In this document: piece by piece, positions 1 through 6,271 of the stretch
How positions within the stretch are numbered: position 1 is the stretch's first letter
How the letters are laid out: the number at the start of each line of letters is the position of its first letter
DNA from: Lachnospiraceae bacterium
GTDB taxonomy: Bacteria; Bacillota_A; Clostridia; Lachnospirales; Lachnospiraceae
DNA length: 8,834 nt
NCBI GenBank assembly: GCA_003446335.1
Contig: DMAZ01000196.1
Coordinates: 1 to 8,834 of the forward strand
Reading direction: 5' to 3'
Translations under genes and position numbers: made by a program
The notes under the pieces: model-generated
Seen by the model: only the letters and a program-made list of their open reading frames with translations
The model's database searches: none
What the model was told of the DNA's origin: nothing

Positions 1-68
1 CGAGACGGGGATCGAACCCGCGACCCCCACCTTGGCAAGGTGGTGCTCCACCGCTGAGCCACTCGCGC
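1..68 (-). tRNA. tRNA-Gly (GCC), 3' end cut by window edge
   Basis: Read on the minus strand, the sequence folds as a glycine tRNA. It has the D-arm (GGCTCAGCGGTGGAGC), an anticodon arm with loop CTTGCCAA (anticodon GCC at 34-36), and a T-arm with GGTTCGATCC. The acceptor 5' strand GCGCGAG begins at 68. The last three acceptor bases and the discriminator lie beyond position 1. It is identical to the second copy at 1588-1659 over everything visible. Confidence 0.97.
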
Positions 69-72
69 ATTG

Positions 73-87
73 TGTCGTTTGACGACA
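73..87 (-). other. 5' leader hairpin of tRNA-Gly copy 1
   Basis: TGTCGT (73-78) and ACGACA (82-87) form a 6-bp stem with a 3-base loop at the extreme 5' end of the predicted precursor transcript, just upstream of the mature tRNA. A hairpin of the same place and size but a different sequence is found before copy 2. It would be removed by RNase P during maturation. Its function is unknown. Confidence 0.5.
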
Positions 88-93
88 AAAAGA

Positions 94-122
94 ATAATAC
101 ACTATTCCTTTGCGTCTGTCAA
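94..122 (-). promoter_or_regulatory. Sigma-A promoter of tRNA-Gly copy 1
   Basis: On the minus strand there is a perfect -35 box TTGACA (117-122), a 17-base spacer and a -10 box TATTAT (94-99). The predicted start is near 87-88, right at the foot of the leader hairpin at 73-87. The 17-bp spacing and near-consensus boxes indicate a strong promoter, as expected for a tRNA gene. Confidence 0.85.
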
Positions 123-150
123 CACAAAATATTAATTTTTCTAATCCTCT

Positions 151-1449
151 CTATTTATCCGTTGCAATGGACAGACCTACGAACACTGCAAGCAGGAACG
201 GATAGAAAAGGAAGGGAATGATCTGTACCGAAGAAATTCCCGCAAGAGATGCCGCTATAAGAAGCTGTGCACCGTATGGAATGATACCCTGCGCAATGCA
301 CGAACACGTATCGAGCAGTGAAGCAACTTTTACCGGTTCGATCTCATACTCCTCGGAAATGTTTTTCGCGATCGGAGCAGCAATGACGATAGCGACTGTG
401 TTATTGGCGGTCGCAACGTCCATGAGCATTGTAAGCATGGCAATTCCGGCCATACCTCCTCGTCTGCCGTCGAAATGTTTTCTGATAAAGTCAAGAATCG
501 CCTCAAATCCGCCGTTTTCCTTCATCAGAGCACCGATGGATGCGACAAGGAGAGTAACAATAATCGTCTCGAACATTCCGCTTGTTCCGCTCCCCATGGA
601 TGCAAATGCCGTGGGGAATGTCAGTGTTCCTGTAACGGCACCGACAATAAGGAACATGATAATACCGACCCCAAGAACGATAAATACATTGATGCCTATA
701 ATTGCAAGGACAAGGACGATAAAATACGGTACAGCCTGCAGGATATTGAAATCATAGGCATCCAATCCTGCCGATGATCCCCTTAAAGAGACGATTGTCA
801 GTACGATAAGCGTCATGACCGCAGCAGGCAGGGCGATCCGTAAGTTCGTGTAGAATTTATATTTCATGGCGACGCCCTGTGTTTTCGTCGCAGCGATCGT
901 AGTATCTGAAATGAAGGAAAGATTGTCTCCGAACATAGCTCCTCCGACTACCGTTCCGATACAGAGCGGAAGATAGAGCCCTGCGTTGGCGGAGACCTGA
1001 GCAGCAATCGGGACAAGGACGGTAATCGTTCCGACCGACGTTCCCATGGCCATGGATATCAGACACGCAATAATGAAAAGTCCGGGAATCGCAAGACGAT
1101 CCGGTATGATCGTGAGCAGAAGGTTCGCTGTACTGGACGCACCGCCTGCCTGACTTGCAATACCGCTGAAGGCACCGGCCATGAGAAAGATAAAGATCAT
1201 GATCGTTATATTATCATCGCCGATTCCCTGTGCGCAGAGATGGATTTTTTCATCAAATGTCAGATGCCTCGTCTGCAGCAGTGCGACGATCAAAGCAATC
1301 AGAAATGCAACGACCACCGACATAATATAGAATCCCATCTGCCCTTCCTGGGGAGAGATGTATTCGAAATAAATGCCGCTGCCAAGATAAAGTATCAAAA
1401 AGACCAGAATCGGAATGAGCGCTAACCCGCCCTGACGTTTGTTGTTCAT
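151..1449 (-). CDS. NhaC-family Na+/H+ antiporter
   Basis: This 432-residue polytopic inner-membrane protein probably exchanges Na+ for H+ across the cytoplasmic membrane, for pH and sodium homeostasis. It has about ten or more hydrophobic segments over its full length. The diagnostic NhaC-type signature GDNLSFISDTT lies at residues 174-184, following a glycine-rich GTVVGGAMF turn, and the conserved MGTSVGTITVLVP stretch is near 135-147. The length fits the family. The ATG at 1447-1449 is preceded by AGGGG (1456-1460) at good spacing. The gene lies between two tRNA-Gly genes on the same strand. An extended -10 promoter is visible upstream, so it need not depend on read-through from the tRNA. 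The exact substrate is uncertain: some members of this family move organic acids or amino acids with Na+ exchange. Confidence 0.88.
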   Translation of the reverse strand: MNNKRQGGLALIPILVFLILYLGSGIYFEYISPQEGQMGFYIMSVVVAFLIALIVALLQTRHLTFDEKIHLCAQGIGDDNITIMIFIFLMAGAFSGIASQAGGASSTANLLLTIIPDRLAIPGLFIIACLISMAMGTSVGTITVLVPIAAQVSANAGLYLPLCIGTVVGGAMFGDNLSFISDTTIAATKTQGVAMKYKFYTNLRIALPAAVMTLIVLTIVSLRGSSAGLDAYDFNILQAVPYFIVLVLAIIGINVFIVLGVGIIMFLIVGAVTGTLTFPTAFASMGSGTSGMFETIIVTLLVASIGALMKENGGFEAILDFIRKHFDGRRGGMAGIAMLTMLMDVATANNTVAIVIAAPIAKNISEEYEIEPVKVASLLDTCSCIAQGIIPYGAQLLIAASLAGISSVQIIPFLFYPFLLAVFVGLSIATDK

Positions 1450-1479
1450 TGTTTTCCCCTTTAAAGCATTGATTGAACC

Positions 1480-1488
1480 ATTATATCA
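1480..1488 (-). promoter_or_regulatory. Extended -10 promoter for the antiporter gene
   Basis: The minus strand carries TGATATAAT, a perfect TATAAT box (1480-1485) with the TG extension. The -35 region at 17-18 bp is poor, as extended -10 promoters allow. It would give a leader of about 25 bases before the ATG at 1449. A 6-bp palindrome (GCTTTT/AAAAGC, 1539-1554) lies further upstream and could be a regulatory site or chance. Confidence 0.5.
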
Positions 1489-1570
1489 TCGACTATATAA
1501 TCAGCGTTATATTTTCACTAACATTTGCACGTTCAAGAGCTTTTATGCAAAAGCGGGTGTCAATGAGTAA

Positions 1571-1587
1571 AAAAAGCAAAAAAAAAG
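1571..1587 (-). terminator. T-rich tract after tRNA-Gly copy 2
   Basis: Immediately downstream of the tRNA on the minus strand are two runs of T (nine and seven) separated by GC. There is no separate hairpin, but a folded tRNA followed by a long U tract is a common way for tRNA transcripts to end. This would insulate the antiporter gene from tRNA transcription. Confidence 0.45.
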
Positions 1588-1659
1588 AGCGCGAGACGGG
1601 GATCGAACCCGCGACCCCCACCTTGGCAAGGTGGTGCTCCACCGCTGAGCCACTCGCGC
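1588..1659 (-). tRNA. tRNA-Gly (GCC), second copy
   Basis: This is a complete 72-nt glycine tRNA on the minus strand. The acceptor stem GCGCGAG (1653-1659) pairs with CTCGCGC (1589-1595), and the discriminator is U at 1588. The anticodon GCC is at 1625-1627, and the T-loop sequence is GTTCGATCC. CCA is not encoded, since the next bases read CTT, so it must be added after transcription. Positions 1592-1662 match 1-71 exactly. Confidence 0.98.
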
Positions 1660-1664
1660 ATTTC

Positions 1665-1678
1665 GTTGCCTTAGCAAC
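1665..1678 (-). other. 5' leader hairpin of tRNA-Gly copy 2
   Basis: GTTGC (1665-1669) pairs with GCAAC (1674-1678) around a 4-base loop, between the promoter and the mature tRNA. The stem bases differ from those of copy 1 at 73-87, yet pairing and position are kept. Confidence 0.5.
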
Positions 1679-1685
1679 AAAAAGT

Positions 1686-1714
1686 ATATTACAGCAAAAA
1701 AACAGACTTGTCAA
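1686..1714 (-). promoter_or_regulatory. Promoter of tRNA-Gly copy 2
   Basis: The minus strand has a perfect TTGACA (1709-1714), a 17-base spacer and TAATAT (1686-1691). The layout matches the promoter of copy 1 base for base in spacing, although the spacer sequences differ. It sits just beyond the stop codon of the upstream nitroreductase gene. Confidence 0.78.
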
Positions 1715-1746
1715 CAATTTTATTCCGCTTTAAGGAAGACTTACTC

Positions 1747-2514
1747 TTATTCCACCTTAATGATGGCAGAGAGAACATACTGGCTCATTTTAAAATTCTT
1801 CTGGCTGATATTCTCGAGCCGGATAAGATCCACATCGAGCCAGAGTTCATCCGCCGCGATCAGGACATGTGCGAACAGACAGCCGAAATCAAATTCATCC
1901 CACTTACCCGGATGTGTGAAATCTTTCTTCTTTGAGAAGAAATGAATGCGGCTTCCGGTCACGACAAATCTCCACGGCTGAGCATTCATTGCGGAGGGAG
2001 CCAGTCTGGCCACCTCAAGAATGTCCTGTGTCCAGCGCCTGGGTTCCTCGAGAGTAACACACAACTCCTGCATGGAAAGACGTCTTGCATCCGCTGCTCT
2101 TCTGACAAGACTCCCGTTCACTCTTCCGAAAGCCATGACGATGACAAATTCCATGTCACCTCTTGTCCTTGCATCTTTTTTATAGCTCACACTTCCGAGA
2201 AAACAGCTTCCGAGTCCCAGTGTGAGCATGAACAGGCTTAGCTGTTCGCAGATACAGCCGGCATTCATCATATACCGGTCCTTTTTTTCGGAATACATGG
2301 TGAGATAATATGGAGCCTTGACACCGAAAAATCCTTTCGGAGCATGTCTGCCGTCCGTGTTATCCGTAATGCCTATCTCCGTCCGGATACCAGGAAAAAG
2401 TGATGGTACCTCCTCATAAAACGCACCGATTTCGGCAAGTGTTTCCGGCTCGATCTCTTCCATCAAAAAACTTCTGTGAGATTTTCTTAATGATATTGCT
2501 TCATATAAATTCAT
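1747..2514 (-). CDS. Nitroreductase-like flavoprotein (TM1586 type)
   Basis: This 255-residue protein resembles the putative TM nitroreductase family, an FMN-binding nitroreductase fold held in one chain of about 250 residues. The N-terminus LYEAISLRKSHRSF (3-16) is the usual Arg-rich FMN-phosphate site. GCICEQLSLFMLTLGLGSCFLG (residues 86-107, shown in part) is the conserved helix and turn. A second signature, ARLAPSAMNAQPWRF (169-183), matches the family's repeated half. The natural substrate is unknown; NAD(P)H-dependent reduction of a nitro or quinone compound is inferred only from the family. The ATG at 2512-2514 fits the family N-terminus, but no good Shine-Dalgarno precedes it; the nearest is AAGAG about 14 bases away. 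The gene is divergent from ilvE and is probably monocistronic. Confidence 0.8.
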   Translation of the reverse strand: MNLYEAISLRKSHRSFLMEEIEPETLAEIGAFYEEVPSLFPGIRTEIGITDNTDGRHAPKGFFGVKAPYYLTMYSEKKDRYMMNAGCICEQLSLFMLTLGLGSCFLGSVSYKKDARTRGDMEFVIVMAFGRVNGSLVRRAADARRLSMQELCVTLEEPRRWTQDILEVARLAPSAMNAQPWRFVVTGSRIHFFSKKKDFTHPGKWDEFDFGCLFAHVLIAADELWLDVDLIRLENISQKNFKMSQYVLSAIIKVE

Positions 2515-2592
2515 AACATCAGTTTAACTCTTTTTTAATACTTTTGCAACAAAAAGGAGCTATGTATGTGAGATTAGACATTGAGTTAATTA

Positions 2593-2620
2593 TTGACAAC
2601 GAAAACTCCGGGTTTATAAT
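2593..2620 (+). promoter_or_regulatory. Sigma-A promoter for ilvE
   Basis: The site has consensus TTGACA (2593-2598), a 16-base spacer and consensus TATAAT (2615-2620). Transcription would start near 2627, giving an untranslated leader of about 80 bases. That is too short for a T-box riboswitch, and I see no leader peptide rich in Leu, Ile or Val codons. Confidence 0.8.
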
Positions 2621-2693
2621 AATGAATAAATGTATAAAGGCATTCCGCGTAATAACGTCAGGTGCACTATACGGTACATATTCTTTAATGTAT

Positions 2694-2700
2694 GGAGGAG
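2694..2700 (+). promoter_or_regulatory. Ribosome binding site that fixes the ilvE start
   Basis: GGAGGAG at 2694-2700 lies 6 bases before the ATG at 2707. An earlier in-frame ATG at 2692 overlaps this Shine-Dalgarno itself and so is unlikely to be the start. Confidence 0.85.
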
Positions 2701-2706
2701 CTTGTT

Positions 2707-3729
2707 ATGGAAAAAAAGAATATCGACTGGGGTAGTCTCGGTTTTGCCTACATGGCTACAGATAAGAGATATGTCTCCAATTTCAAGAACGGTGCCTGGG
2801 ATGAAGGCGCGCTGATCGATGATCCGATGATCACAATGACAGAGTGTGCAGGTGTTCTTCAGTATTCCCAGTCTGTTTTCGAAGGCCTTAAGGCTTATAC
2901 AACAGAGGATGGCAGCATTGTATGTTTCCGTCCCGACCTGAATGCCTCCCGTATGGCAGATTCAGCAAGACGCCTTGAGATGCCTCCGTTCCCGGAAGAC
3001 AGATTTGTCGAGGCAGTAAAACAGGTCGTTGCTGCCAATGAAGCATGGGTTCCGCCCTACGGCTCCGGCGCTACACTGTATATCCGTCCGTTCATGTTCG
3101 GTTCTGATGCCGTAATCGGTGTAAAACCCGCGACAGAATATCAGTTCCGCATACTCGTTACTCCGGTAGGCCCGTATTTCAAAGGCGGCGCAAAACCGAT
3201 TTCCATCAAGATTGCGGATTATGACCGTGCTGCCCCCAGAGGAACAGGTCACATTAAGGCAGGTCTGAACTACGCGATGAGCCTTCATGCAATCGTCGAG
3301 GCACACAACCAGGGCTTTGCTGAAAATCTGTATCCGGATTCAGCCACACGCACGAAAGTCGAGGAGACAGGCGGTGCCAATATCATCTTCATCAAGGGCA
3401 ACAAGTTCGTAACCGTCGGCTCTCCGACAATTCTTCCGTCTATTACAAGACGTTCTCTTGAATATGTTGCTGAGAAATATCTTGGTCTTGAAGTTGAGGA
3501 GCGTGAAGTTCCGCTGACAGAGCTTCCGGAATTTGACGAAGCCGGTCTCTGCGGTACAGCAGCTGTTATCTCTCCGGTAGGCAAGATCACAAACGGCGAT
3601 CAGGAAATTTGTTTCCCGAGCGGTATGGAAAAGATGGGTCCGACGATCCAGAAACTGTATGATACACTTACAGGAATCCAGATGGGCCGCATTGAAGCAC
3701 CCGAAGGATGGATCTGCAAGATCAAATAA
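2707..3729 (+). CDS. ilvE: Branched-chain amino acid aminotransferase
   Basis: This 340-residue PLP enzyme of fold type IV exchanges the amino group between leucine, isoleucine or valine and 2-oxoglutarate, the last step of their synthesis and the first of their breakdown. Counting from the ATG at 2707, the Schiff-base lysine is K184 in GTGHIKAGLNYA. VFEGLKAY (57-64) is the family's N-terminal active-site strand. RPFMFGSD (127-134), the VEETGGANIIF stretch, and CGTAAVISPVGKI near the C-terminus, which binds the PLP phosphate, are all in place. Length and motifs fit the BCAT-II subgroup of about 340-360 residues found in Firmicutes. The chosen start skips an in-frame ATG at 2692 that sits on the Shine-Dalgarno. 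The gene has its own promoter and a strong terminator, so it is monocistronic. Confidence 0.96.
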   Translation: MEKKNIDWGSLGFAYMATDKRYVSNFKNGAWDEGALIDDPMITMTECAGVLQYSQSVFEGLKAYTTEDGSIVCFRPDLNASRMADSARRLEMPPFPEDRFVEAVKQVVAANEAWVPPYGSGATLYIRPFMFGSDAVIGVKPATEYQFRILVTPVGPYFKGGAKPISIKIADYDRAAPRGTGHIKAGLNYAMSLHAIVEAHNQGFAENLYPDSATRTKVEETGGANIIFIKGNKFVTVGSPTILPSITRRSLEYVAEKYLGLEVEEREVPLTELPEFDEAGLCGTAAVISPVGKITNGDQEICFPSGMEKMGPTIQKLYDTLTGIQMGRIEAPEGWICKIK

Positions 3730-3746
3730 ATAGTAAATTGGTATAG

Positions 3747-3785
3747 AAAAGCCCCTGTTCCCTCATATCAGGAACAGGGGCTTTT
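3747..3785. terminator. Strong bidirectional intrinsic terminator
   Basis: The arms AAAAGCCCCTGTTCC (3747-3761) and GGAACAGGGGCTTTT (3771-3785) form a perfect 15-bp stem with a 9-base loop. On the plus strand it is followed by a T-rich run, ending ilvE. On the minus strand TTTTCTAT follows, so it can also end the convergent purO-purH operon, whose last stop codon is only 13 bases away. Confidence 0.95.
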
Positions 3786-3797
3786 GTTTTTTCTCAT

Positions 3798-4052
3798 TTA
3801 TACATCACTGTCGGATGCCATCCCATGACCGATTGTTTTCGCTTCCTGCATCGCAGCAATATCCTCCGCCGAAAGTCTCATATTATAATGAAAGACTTTC
3901 CCTGCAGGATTCGTTACCTTGATGTCGATGATCGTCCCTTCCGCAAATTCATTAGGATAGACGGTGCGCACGAACGGCACCAGTTTCGGATGTGCCGCTG
4001 TCAGTTGATCCAACAATGACTTTAGTTTAAAAAGTTCCAATGGGTTAACCAT
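3798..4052 (-). CDS. Conserved small protein of unknown function
   Basis: This is an 84-residue soluble protein that I cannot assign to a named family. The first half (MVNPLELFKLKSLLDQLTAAHP) looks helical. A likely beta hairpin follows (EGTIIDIKVTNPAGK, residues 38-52), then HYNMRLSAEDIAAMQEAK, which again looks helical. It has no signal peptide, membrane segment or cysteine. The ATG at 4050-4052 has AAAGGG (4062-4067) nine bases upstream. Another in-frame ATG at 4059-4061 abuts that site and is less likely. The same frame stays open much further upstream inside purH, but only this 3' part has sensible composition and its own Shine-Dalgarno. It follows purH after 34 bases and ends just before the shared terminator, so it is the last gene of the operon. 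I have a weak impression of similar proteins in Lachnospiraceae; no function is inferred. Confidence 0.75.
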   Translation of the reverse strand: MVNPLELFKLKSLLDQLTAAHPKLVPFVRTVYPNEFAEGTIIDIKVTNPAGKVFHYNMRLSAEDIAAMQEAKTIGHGMASDSDV

Positions 4053-4086
4053 TCCAGCCATCCCTTTCTGTGTCTTCCAGTATGTG

Positions 4087-5265
4087 TTAATGGTGGAACA
4101 GACGAATTCCTGTAAAGGCCATTGCCATGCCGTACTTATCGCAGCATTCAATGACCGCGTCATCACGTACAGATCCGCCCGGCTCAGCAATATACTTGAC
4201 ACCGCTCTTCTTTGCTCTCTCAATGTTGTCCGAGAACGGGAAGAATGCGTCGGATCCAAGGGCGATATTCTCCGCCTGATCGAGCCATGCTCTCTTTTCC
4301 TCAGCCGTAAAGACTTCCGGTCTTTCCTTAAATACTTTCTGCCATGCTCCGTCAGCCAGTACATCCATATATTCGTCACCGATATATACATCGATTGCAT
4401 TGTCGCGATCCGCGCGGCGAATATTATCAACGAAAGGAAGCTCCAGGACCTTCGGACACTGACGAAGCAGCCAGTTATCAGCCTTGTTGCCTGCAAGTCT
4501 CACGCAGTGTACACGGGACTGCTGACCGGCACCGACACCGATTGCCTGTCCGTCGTAGGCATAGCATACGGAGTTGGACTGTGTATATTTGAGAGTGATC
4601 AGAGAAATCACCAGGTCACGCTTTGCGGAATCAGGAATGTCTTTATTCTGTGTCACTACATTTGCAAGAATATCATTATTAATAGCAAGTTCATTGCGAC
4701 CCTGCTCAAAGGTAATTCCGAATACTTCCTTATGCTCCAACTGCTGGGGAACAAATTCGGGATCGATCTTGATCACATTGTAATTCCCGTTCTTCTTGGC
4801 CTTCAGAATCTCAAGTGCCTCATCCGTGTAATCCGGAGCAATGACACCGTCGGACACTTCACGCTTGATAATTTTGGCTGTGGATGCATCGCAGGTATCG
4901 GAAAGAGAGATAAAATCACCGAAAGAGCTCATACGGTCTGCACCGCGTGCGCGGGCGTAAGCACATGCCAGCGGAGAAAGTTCCTCCATATCATCTACAA
5001 AGTAAATTTTTTTCAGCACATCCGTAAGAGGAAGACCGACTGCGGCACCTGCCGGAGAAACATGTTTAAAAGAAGTTGCCGCCGGAAGGCCTGTCGCTGC
5101 CTTCAGATCACGAACGAGCTGCCATCCGTTCAGGGCATCCATAAAGTTGATATACCCGGGACGTCCGTTCAGTACTTCAATCGGAAGATCACTTCCGTCA
5201 GATACGAAAATGCGGGACGGTTTCTGATTGGGATTGCAGCCATACTTGAGTGCTAAATCTTTCAT
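4087..5265 (-). CDS. purH: Stand-alone AICAR transformylase (PurH C-terminal domain only)
   Basis: This 392-residue protein transfers a formyl group from 10-formyl-tetrahydrofolate to AICAR, making FAICAR, the ninth step of purine synthesis. The sequence aligns with the transformylase half of bacterial PurH only. LKYGCNPNQ (6-14) corresponds to the RYGxNPHQ motif. SFKHVSPAGAAVG (65-77) carries the catalytic Lys67-His68 pair. GVGAGQQSRVHCVRLAG and the C-terminal GGSVRDDAVIECCDKYGMAMAF match conserved blocks. The N-terminal IMP-cyclohydrolase domain of about 200 residues found in normal PurH (about 510-530 residues) is absent, and the ATG at 5265 with AAAGGAAG (5272-5279) shows this is a real start rather than a truncation. 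The missing activity is supplied by the PurO-type gene 37 bases upstream. Confidence 0.93.
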   Translation of the reverse strand: MKDLALKYGCNPNQKPSRIFVSDGSDLPIEVLNGRPGYINFMDALNGWQLVRDLKAATGLPAATSFKHVSPAGAAVGLPLTDVLKKIYFVDDMEELSPLACAYARARGADRMSSFGDFISLSDTCDASTAKIIKREVSDGVIAPDYTDEALEILKAKKNGNYNVIKIDPEFVPQQLEHKEVFGITFEQGRNELAINNDILANVVTQNKDIPDSAKRDLVISLITLKYTQSNSVCYAYDGQAIGVGAGQQSRVHCVRLAGNKADNWLLRQCPKVLELPFVDNIRRADRDNAIDVYIGDEYMDVLADGAWQKVFKERPEVFTAEEKRAWLDQAENIALGSDAFFPFSDNIERAKKSGVKYIAEPGGSVRDDAVIECCDKYGMAMAFTGIRLFHH

Positions 5266-5302
5266 TTAGAGCTTCCTTTCATTAGGTAGTATTATAATCT
5301 TC

Positions 5303-6019
5303 TTACTTCGTGTTCTTATTCACAATTCTGGTCTCGTATTTTCCGGTCTCCACTTCAATATATCTTACGAAAAGGGAGACTTTATTCTCGTCATTGAGAC
5401 CTGTCCAGATCATCTCGGTAAAAGCATCAATATCGTCTGAAATCTCGACCGGGATCGGCTCTCCTTCAAAGCTCGGAAGCGGATTGCCGTCATCAACATA
5501 TGTGCTGATAAAATGACCTCTGCCCGCAAGAGCAGGAGAATAGGTAAATGTGAAACGATGATCGGAATCCGGATCTCCGTCAGCACTTTTCAGAATAGAA
5601 AGCGCATAATTAAAATCTCCGTCCTTCAGATGAATAACGCCTGATATTCTGGGTGTATAATTCGGTCCGTCCGGCTCATAACGACGTGAACGAAGAGACT
5701 GTTCAAATGTATACTGGCGATCGAGTCCTTCATAGATAGTATCCGTCTGATTGCCGTTGGTCACAATTGTTTTTGACCCGAGCACACGAACGGGGGCATA
5801 AATAATAAGGCTCGGATCCTCCATTTTGGAGGGATCAAATGCTTCTGTTCTTATTCCTTCCCCATCCTCTACAAAAACTCTGTTCCTGGAGTTCACGCTT
5901 CTTCCCATAATAAAATAGGCGGCTACTGCGTACTTGCCATCTTTAGATCTTCCGAGAACAATGCCTCTCCCCGGATATGATTTTGACTGAAGAAGTGCTC
6001 CTAGATTTTCCATTTTCAT
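5303..6019 (-). CDS. purO: IMP cyclohydrolase, PurO type
   Basis: This 238-residue protein closes the ring of FAICAR to give IMP, the last step of de novo purine synthesis. It resembles the archaeal-type IMP cyclohydrolase (PurO, NTN-hydrolase-like fold), unrelated to the PurH N-terminal domain. The start YPGRGIVLGRSKDGKYAVAAYF (15-36, shown in part) followed by MGRSVNSRNRVF (38-49) matches the family pattern of a Gly-Arg turn, a strand and an S-R-S-x-x-N-R-like substrate loop. GVIHL, followed by SALSI-like strands, and TYSPALAGRGHFISTY lie in the C-terminal half. ATG 6017-6019 was chosen because AAGGAGG (6030-6036) lies 10 bases upstream; this site is inside the end of the HTH gene, so translation is likely coupled. 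It is followed by the transformylase gene, an operon context that supports the assignment. Confidence 0.88.
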   Translation of the reverse strand: MKMENLGALLQSKSYPGRGIVLGRSKDGKYAVAAYFIMGRSVNSRNRVFVEDGEGIRTEAFDPSKMEDPSLIIYAPVRVLGSKTIVTNGNQTDTIYEGLDRQYTFEQSLRSRRYEPDGPNYTPRISGVIHLKDGDFNYALSILKSADGDPDSDHRFTFTYSPALAGRGHFISTYVDDGNPLPSFEGEPIPVEISDDIDAFTEMIWTGLNDENKVSLFVRYIEVETGKYETRIVNKNTK

Positions 6020-6023
6020 ATGC

Positions 6024-6233
6024 TCATTTCCTCCTTGGCGGTATTTCGAGATATTCAATCGGCATCCCATATAGTTCAGAGAGTGCAATCAGGTCGTTCA
6101 CTCTGATCTCCGTCACCCCGTTTTCCCAGTTTACTATCGTCTGCTTGTTACGGTGAAGCGCTTTAGCAACATCTTCCTGCGTTAATTCCGCATTTACGCG
6201 TGCTGCTTTCAGTTTAATCTTTGGAAACATCAT
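6024..6233 (-). CDS. Small Xre-type HTH regulator, first gene of the purO operon
   Basis: This 69-residue DNA-binding protein consists almost entirely of one Cro/CI-type helix-turn-helix domain. LKAARVNAELTQEDVAKALH (8-27) holds helices 1-2. NKQTIVNWENGVTEIRVNDL (29-48) holds the recognition helix and the usual W-E-N-G turn. ALSELYGMPIEYLEI closes the fold. The ATG at 6231-6233 has GAGGGG (6241-6246) seven bases upstream. A longer TTG-started version reads through that site and is rejected. The stop codon is 4 bases before the purO start, and the purO Shine-Dalgarno lies within this gene, so the two are co-expressed. A perfect inverted repeat in its promoter suggests autoregulation (inference). 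The target and ligand are unknown; many such short proteins are uncharacterised. Confidence 0.88.
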   Translation of the reverse strand: MMFPKIKLKAARVNAELTQEDVAKALHRNKQTIVNWENGVTEIRVNDLIALSELYGMPIEYLEIPPRRK

Positions 6234-6271
6234 TATCCATCCCCTCAAGTGGCATTTTGAAGTCTTTATAA

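Noticed and set aside
475..1425. Several plus-strand frames within the antiporter gene
   Set aside because: They are antisense to a clear membrane protein, with no start signals or family likeness.
1..1662. tRNA-Gly repeats as attachment sites of an integrated element
   Set aside because: The segment between them holds a single housekeeping-type transporter and no integrase. Each repeat is a whole tRNA gene with its own promoter, so gene duplication explains it.
2515..2706. T-box riboswitch or leucine attenuator upstream of ilvE
   Set aside because: From the predicted start site the leader is only about 80 bases. It has no specifier or antiterminator motif, no terminator hairpin and no run of Leu, Val or Ile codons.
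4053..4496. Long 5' extension of the small gene's frame into purH
   Set aside because: The extension has odd composition (many Arg, Ser and Trp) and lies out of frame inside purH. Only 3798-4052 has a Shine-Dalgarno and protein-like sequence.
4084..5256. Long open frame on the plus strand (390 codons) opposite purH
   Set aside because: It is the exact antisense of a clear AICAR transformylase. The translation is rich in Cys, His and Arg without any family pattern, and it lacks a proper Shine-Dalgarno, so it is a codon-bias shadow.
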